From an uncultured Collinsella sp. (GTDB lineage Bacteria; Actinomycetota; Coriobacteriia; Coriobacteriales; Coriobacteriaceae): DNA of 10,385 nucleotides. The notes below the pieces were generated by a model that was not told the origin of the DNA, did no database searches, and was given only the letters and a program-made list of their open reading frames with translations. Position numbers and translations under genes: made by a program. Where the stretch lies: assembly GCA_934646865.1 (NCBI GenBank), contig CAKUEU010000062.1:1-10385 (forward strand), in the 5' to 3' direction. Of this stretch, positions 6,935-10,385 are shown piece by piece. The stretch's first letter is position 1; every line of letters starts with the position of its first letter.

Positions 6935-7123
6935 GGTTGTCCCTTCTCTTGCCGCAGTCCGGCGAGACCGCAGCGCCCCTCTTTTTTTGCAGGCCGGGCA
7001 TGCCCCCATGCCGTTCACCCGCCATTGTTGACATTGTGTCAAAAATAGTATTGACGAACCGTCAACAATATTCAAGACTGTTAGGCGAACGGTTAGGCAA
7101 AAGAGGATGAAAGGCGGCAAAAC
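6935..7123. promoter_or_regulatory. Shared divergent promoter region of the flavoprotein and tetR genes
   Basis: The 189 bases between two divergent start codons must hold both promoters. The left half is GC-rich and would be a leader of about 100 bases for the flavoprotein mRNA; the right half (about 7020-7080) is AT-rich and carries the operator-like palindromes. I could not fix either promoter: TTGACA and TTGACG occur inside the palindromes, but no convincing -10 box lies at 16-18 bases. On the minus strand TTGAAT and TACTAT are 19 bases apart, which is weak. A 7-base direct repeat, GTTAGGC, lies at 7080-7086 and 7092-7098. Confidence -1.
7024..7069. promoter_or_regulatory. Twin TetR-type operators TTGAC-N5-GTCAA
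   Basis: Two perfect 15-base palindromes stand side by side: TTGACA-TTG-TGTCAA (7028-7042) and TTGACG-AAC-CGTCAA (7051-7065), with centres 23 bases apart, a little over two helical turns. In addition ATTGTTGAC occurs at 7024-7032 and inverted at 7061-7069, so the whole block is symmetric about its midpoint. Short palindromes of this size between a tetR gene and a divergent gene are the usual operators of TetR-family repressors. The likely binder is the product of the gene at 7124, repressing itself and the flavoprotein gene until a ligand is bound; this last point is inferred. Confidence -1.
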
Positions 7124-7783
7124 ATGAGTAACAACACGGCAGATATACCTGCGGTTGACACCGCCGCATCCGACAGCGCGGCAAAGCGCCTGTCGGGCGA
7201 CGAGCGCCGCCGCGAAATCCTCGACGCCGTGCGCGCCGTAAGCTCCGAGCTGGGCGTGTCCCACCTTTCGGTATCGGCCGTAACCAAACGGGCCGGCTGC
7301 ACGCGCTCGCTGTTCTACCACTATTTTGCCGATATGGACGCCGCCGTCACCGCCGTTATGGACGAGGCGATCGACGGCTTTATCTCCGAGCTCGAGCAGT
7401 GGAACGCCAGCCGCACCGTCGGCGATATCGAAGGTGCGCTCGACACCGTCGCCCCGCTCTTTAAGCGCCTGGTCGCCAGCGGCCACGAGCTGCCGCACAC
7501 GCTGACTTCCAGCAGCGGCGCGCTCTACGGCGGCTTTCTACACAACGTGGTCCAGCGCGTTGCGCAATACATCTGCGACACCACCGTAGTGGATTTTGTC
7601 GCCCATCACGACCTGCGCATCGACCATGTCTACGAGACGTTCTACACCCTCATCATGGGACTTTTAATGTATATCCGCACGCATCCCGATGTGCCCGACG
7701 AGACGGTCAAGGAAATCATCGCCTCGACGCTCCACATCGAGGGCTACACCGCCAAGTATCCCGAGCGCAGGCCCGGGAACTGA
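7124..7783 (+). CDS. TetR/AcrR-family transcriptional regulator
   Basis: A 219-residue DNA-binding protein, normally a ligand-released dimeric repressor. After a polar N-terminal extension of about 25 residues, the sequence RREILDAVRAVSSELGVSHL followed by SVSAVTKRAGCTRSLFYHYF (residues 29-68) is a clear TetR helix-turn-helix, with the recognition helix near 59-67. The C-terminal ligand-binding part (about 75-219) shows no feature that tells the ligand. The ATG at 7124 has AAAGG about 9 bases upstream. The gene is divergent from the flavoprotein gene, with twin palindromic operators between, and 63 bases upstream of the DUF5692-like gene on the same strand, so it probably controls both sides and itself. 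Family assignment is firm; the inducer is unknown. Confidence -1.
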   Translation: MSNNTADIPAVDTAASDSAAKRLSGDERRREILDAVRAVSSELGVSHLSVSAVTKRAGCTRSLFYHYFADMDAAVTAVMDEAIDGFISELEQWNASRTVGDIEGALDTVAPLFKRLVASGHELPHTLTSSSGALYGGFLHNVVQRVAQYICDTTVVDFVAHHDLRIDHVYETFYTLIMGLLMYIRTHPDVPDETVKEIIASTLHIEGYTAKYPERRPGN

Positions 7784-7800
7784 CGACATTTGGCCAAACT

Positions 7801-7828
7801 GCCCGCGATCGGAAGAGGGGCCGCGGGC
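7801..7828 (+). other. Small GC hairpin between tetR and the membrane protein gene
   Basis: GCCCGCG (7801-7807) and CGCGGGC (7822-7828) pair perfectly around a 14-base loop, just ahead of the AAAGGAG ribosome site of the next gene. No T-run follows, so it is not an intrinsic terminator. It could tune relative expression of the two genes by affecting mRNA decay or ribosome access; with 7 base pairs in GC-rich DNA it may also be chance. Confidence -1.
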
Positions 7829-7846
7829 GTGTGAAAGGAGAGCAGC

Positions 7847-8854
7847 ATGCTGTTCGATGTTTGGGGTAGCGATACCCTTATCCACTGGGCCGGCTGGGCC
7901 ATGGTCTTTGTTGGCCTGATCGTGCTCAACGAGGTCGGCCGCCGCACCAAGCTCGGCGCGGCCATCATCTTTGGCGTGGCTCCGCTGGCCATGACCATCT
8001 ACTGCGTCGCCATCGCCATCGGCGTTTCGCAGGGCGCCGAGTGGGCGCTCACCAACCCCACGCATGTGTACCAGAACAGCTGGTTCCACTACGCCAAGGT
8101 GTACGCGGCGCTGGCCGGTTGCTGGGGCTTTATCGCCATTAAGTACCAGTGGGGCAAGATCGGCAAGGCGCACTGGTTCCGCGCGTGGCCGTTTGTGATC
8201 GTCGCCATCAACATCATGATCGCCGTCGTGTCCGACTTTGAGAGCGCCTATCACTTCTTTGTCCTGGGCGAGTCCACCTGGGTCACCTCCGAGGGCGCCA
8301 CGCAGCTGGCCGGCTGGAACAACGTGTTCAACGGCATCGCCGGCATCATCAACATCTTCTGCATGACCGGTTGGTGGAGCGTCTACGCCTCCGAGGACAA
8401 GACCGACATGCTGTGGCCCGACATGACCTGGGTCTACATCATCGCCTACGATATCTGGAACTTCTGCTACACCTACAACTGCCTGCCCACCCACTCCTGG
8501 TTCTGCGGCTTTGCGCTGCTGCTGGCGCCCACCGTCGCCGCCTTTATCTGGAACAAGGGCGGCTGGATCCAGAACCGCGCCTTTACGCTGGCCATTTGGT
8601 GCATGTTCGCCCAGGTGTTCCCCTACTTCCAGGAGGAGTCCATCTTTGTGACTCACTCCACGCTCGACCCCGCCGCTGCCACCGCGGTCTCGATTGCCGC
8701 GCTGATCGCCAACATCGCCGCGATCATCTACATCGTCTACCGCGCCAAGAAGCTCGGCCGCAACCCCTACAAGCAGGATGTCTTTGAGGGCACCAGCGAT
8801 TGGGAGAAGGCTACCGCCCGCCGCGCCAAGGTCGATTACGCTCACGCCGAGTAA
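7847..8854 (+). CDS. Polytopic membrane protein, DUF5692-like
   Basis: A 335-residue inner-membrane protein with about eight or nine hydrophobic segments (roughly 12-28, 36-60, 82-98, 112-130, 155-175, 193-212, 217-235, 243-262, 277-298) and a charged cytoplasmic-looking tail (about 300-335). It is unusually rich in Trp and Tyr, for example WPDMTWVYIIAYDIWNFCYT (190-209), and has no signal peptide, ABC, MFS or PTS motif. I believe it belongs to the uncharacterised family DUF5692, from memory of the sequence style; this was not searched. The ATG at 7847 has AAAGGAG six bases upstream. It follows tetR by 63 bases and is closed by a strong terminator, so the two genes form a small operon. A role as transporter or membrane partner for the substrate of the divergent flavoprotein is a guess from context only. 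Confidence -1.
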   Translation: MLFDVWGSDTLIHWAGWAMVFVGLIVLNEVGRRTKLGAAIIFGVAPLAMTIYCVAIAIGVSQGAEWALTNPTHVYQNSWFHYAKVYAALAGCWGFIAIKYQWGKIGKAHWFRAWPFVIVAINIMIAVVSDFESAYHFFVLGESTWVTSEGATQLAGWNNVFNGIAGIINIFCMTGWWSVYASEDKTDMLWPDMTWVYIIAYDIWNFCYTYNCLPTHSWFCGFALLLAPTVAAFIWNKGGWIQNRAFTLAIWCMFAQVFPYFQEESIFVTHSTLDPAAATAVSIAALIANIAAIIYIVYRAKKLGRNPYKQDVFEGTSDWEKATARRAKVDYAHAE

Positions 8855-8920
8855 CGTGTTGGTCATCGTTGGCACCTGGGCGTAGTCCCGCTTGCCAGGC
8901 TTTCGATCCATGCCTCGCAC

Positions 8921-8961
8921 AGCCCCCGGAACGCGATTCGTTCGCGTTCCGGGGGCTTTTT
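8921..8961 (+). terminator. Intrinsic terminator of the tetR-DUF5692 operon
   Basis: A perfect 16-base-pair stem (8921-8936 and 8942-8957, left arm AGCCCCCGGAACGCGA) with a 5-base loop TTCGT is followed by TTTTT (8957-8961). It lies 66 bases after the stop codon of the membrane protein gene. This is a textbook rho-independent terminator for plus-strand transcription. Confidence -1.
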
Positions 8962-9081
8962 GTTGCCGCGACTTTACGCCGAATGACGCTCTCAGATTAA
9001 ATCGGATTTCAAATTGCACGCCGGCTCTATATGGCCCCATTTTTGGGTACATTGTTGAGCCGATATTGCATTGGGGGATAT

Positions 9082-10385
9082 ATGAGTGATGAGACAACGG
9101 GCCAAGAGGATGCGGTCCAAGATGCAGAAGCTTGCGCTGAGGCTTTGGAGAGCTTAGACCAGATAGCGCTGGGCGAGATTGCGTTTGAAGATGCGGAGCT
9201 CGACGCGCAGGGCGAGTCGGAAGCCAATGGCGAACAAGATGCCGACGATGATGCTGCGCCTGTCGAAGATGAGGCAGATCACGAGGACTCCGAAAGCGAG
9301 GCAGATGACCAGCCCGAATCAGGCACGAGCGAGGAAACCATCTTGCTCGACAGCTTGCCGGTCGAGGATTCGCTGACCCGCGAGCTCCCCGGCCTAGGCT
9401 CTGCGCCGGCCGTAGACGTGACCATCGCCATGGGTGATATTCCCCTTCCGTCTGTTCCCTCGGCGCGCGAGGCCGAGATTCGCCATCGCAAAATGTCGCC
9501 CAAGCGCCGCAATCTGATGGTCGCTGGTGTCGTAGCCGTCGCGCTTGTCGCCGGCGGCGCGGGCTACGCCGCATGGACCGGATACCAACAGGAACAGGCT
9601 GCCGTTGCCGCCGCCAATGCGCACACGATGATGTCGGTGCAGATTGGTGTGCATGCCGCAGGGCTCAACTGCTCCACCGGCTCCAAAATTCCCGTACAGG
9701 TGAGCGGGCAGGACTCCGACGGCTCATCCGTAAGCCAAACGCTCTACGTTGATGAGCACGGTCGCGGCATCAAGCTGCTGCCCGGTGATTACACGCTCTC
9801 CATCGCCGCCTCCCCCATCGCGGCGGACGGCACCATCTACACCGTCCCGACGACCAAGGCGCAGGTCACTATCAAAAGCGACGGACAGGATTTGCGCGGT
9901 GAGGCCATCTTTAAGCTCAAGGTGCCTTCGGCTGACACGGTGGCTGACGACCAGATCGATGCCGCCGCCAAGTATGCCGAGGAGGGCGGTGCGAGCTCCG
10001 CTGCTGCCGCTAAGATACTTCAGCAGGCCGCAATTACGCGCCGTGATGCCGCCGTCAACGCCGTAAGCGCAAGCGAGGCACAGTCCGCCCGCGATGCCGA
10101 CGCTCGACACAAGGCGACGAATCTGTATCAGCTCGATATTCCGGTTGAGTGGTATGGCAAGGTCGCGACCTGGCAAAACGGCAGCACACTATGCATTTAT
10201 CTGGACGGCGACACCAATACGCCGATTGTGACCCTTGTCGCCGTGCGTGACGGCGAGAGCTTTTCGCCCGATGAGGGCGATACGGTTTTGGGTGCGGCAA
10301 ACCTGGGCAACGGCTACACCGTCTACGCCAGCGGCCCCGTCTATCCGTATGTGGTGCCCCAGACCATCAACGGGCGCACGCAGGA
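9082..10385 (+). CDS. Acidic single-pass membrane protein with large extracytoplasmic part, 3' end outside the window
   Basis: An unbroken frame runs from ATG 9082 to the window edge (434 codons, no stop), so the gene is partial. Residues 1 to about 130 are strongly acidic and low in complexity (for example GEQDADDDAAPVEDEADHED, 50-69). A basic stretch, RHRKMSPKRR (134-143), then precedes one membrane helix (about 146-165, VAGVVAVALVAGGAGYAAW), which by the positive-inside rule puts the acidic part in the cytoplasm and the rest outside. The outside part has a beta-rich look at 186-282, an Ala-rich likely helical stretch at 288-345, and a domain starting LDIPVEWYGKVATWQNG (351-367) that resembles repeated surface-protein domains of Coriobacteriia as I remember them. 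No enzyme motif was found. GGGGG lies four bases before the ATG. It follows a terminator, so it is its own transcription unit. Function unknown. Confidence -1.
   Translation, partial: MSDETTGQEDAVQDAEACAEALESLDQIALGEIAFEDAELDAQGESEANGEQDADDDAAPVEDEADHEDSESEADDQPESGTSEETILLDSLPVEDSLTRELPGLGSAPAVDVTIAMGDIPLPSVPSAREAEIRHRKMSPKRRNLMVAGVVAVALVAGGAGYAAWTGYQQEQAAVAAANAHTMMSVQIGVHAAGLNCSTGSKIPVQVSGQDSDGSSVSQTLYVDEHGRGIKLLPGDYTLSIAASPIAADGTIYTVPTTKAQVTIKSDGQDLRGEAIFKLKVPSADTVADDQIDAAAKYAEEGGASSAAAAKILQQAAITRRDAAVNAVSASEAQSARDADARHKATNLYQLDIPVEWYGKVATWQNGSTLCIYLDGDTNTPIVTLVAVRDGESFSPDEGDTVLGAANLGNGYTVYASGPVYPYVVPQTINGRTQ

Noticed and set aside
3992..7048. Very long plus-strand open frame (over 1,000 codons) opposite the flavoprotein gene
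   Set aside because: It is the antisense shadow of a GC-rich gene: composition is dominated by Ala, Gly, Val, Leu, Asp and His, no domain is recognisable, and the minus-strand protein has clear family motifs.
6935..7498. N-terminal extension of the flavoprotein frame into the tetR gene
   Set aside because: It would overlap the divergent tetR gene and the operators. The start at 6934 has a good ribosome site; only the short extension to the ATG at 7009 (with a CPAC motif) remains thinkable.
9014..9062. Inverted CGGCTC/GAGCCG pair and a small CCCA-TTTT-TGGG hairpin ahead of the last gene
   Set aside because: The arms are only 4-6 bases with a 29-base gap for the outer pair. This could be part of the promoter region but is not strong enough to call a structure.
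7664..9574. Minus-strand open frame of 636 codons opposite the membrane protein gene
   Set aside because: It runs through a strong terminator and two unrelated genes, and its product is an Arg/Gly/Asp-rich sequence without any domain.

Overview
The window is GC-rich bacterial DNA with gene order and protein sequences that best fit a gut actinobacterium of the class Coriobacteriia, most likely Collinsella or a close relative. That placement is an inference from protein flavour (mannose-family PTS operon with a DUF956 gene, DUF5692-like membrane protein, many Fe-S redox proteins, high-GC codon use with strong Shine-Dalgarno sites); no rRNA or other marker gene is present. No tRNA, CRISPR array, transposase or phage gene was seen.

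Positions 1-3105 (minus strand) hold a mannose-class phosphotransferase operon read right to left: fused IIAB (2116-3105), IIC (1279-2097), IID (342-1262), then the start of a DUF956/ManO-like gene that runs off the left edge (1-221). A hairpin with a T-rich tail sits between IID and the DUF956 gene and probably lowers expression of the last gene. Upstream of the operon (3106-3453) is a long AT-rich non-coding stretch, unlike the rest of the window, with two copies of an 11-bp motif; it probably carries the operon's control region.

Positions 3454-3966 hold hypA (minus strand, TTG start), a nickel-insertion protein for NiFe-hydrogenase or urease maturation, followed by a very long terminator-like palindrome. 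Positions 4160-6934 (minus strand) encode a 924-residue iron-sulphur flavoprotein that joins a cysteine-rich N-terminal region, a ferredoxin motif, a GltD-like FAD/NAD(P)H reductase core and a C-terminal ferredoxin motif.

Divergent from it are a TetR-family regulator (7124-7783) and a polytopic DUF5692-like membrane protein (7847-8854), closed by a textbook terminator. The space between the divergent genes contains two perfect 15-bp palindromes of the form TTGAC-N5-GTCAA, which look like operators for this TetR protein. I read the flavoprotein, the TetR protein and the membrane protein as one regulated redox module of unknown substrate; this is the most interesting part of the window. The right end (9082-10385) is an open gene for an acidic, single-pass membrane protein with a large extracytoplasmic part, which continues past the window edge.
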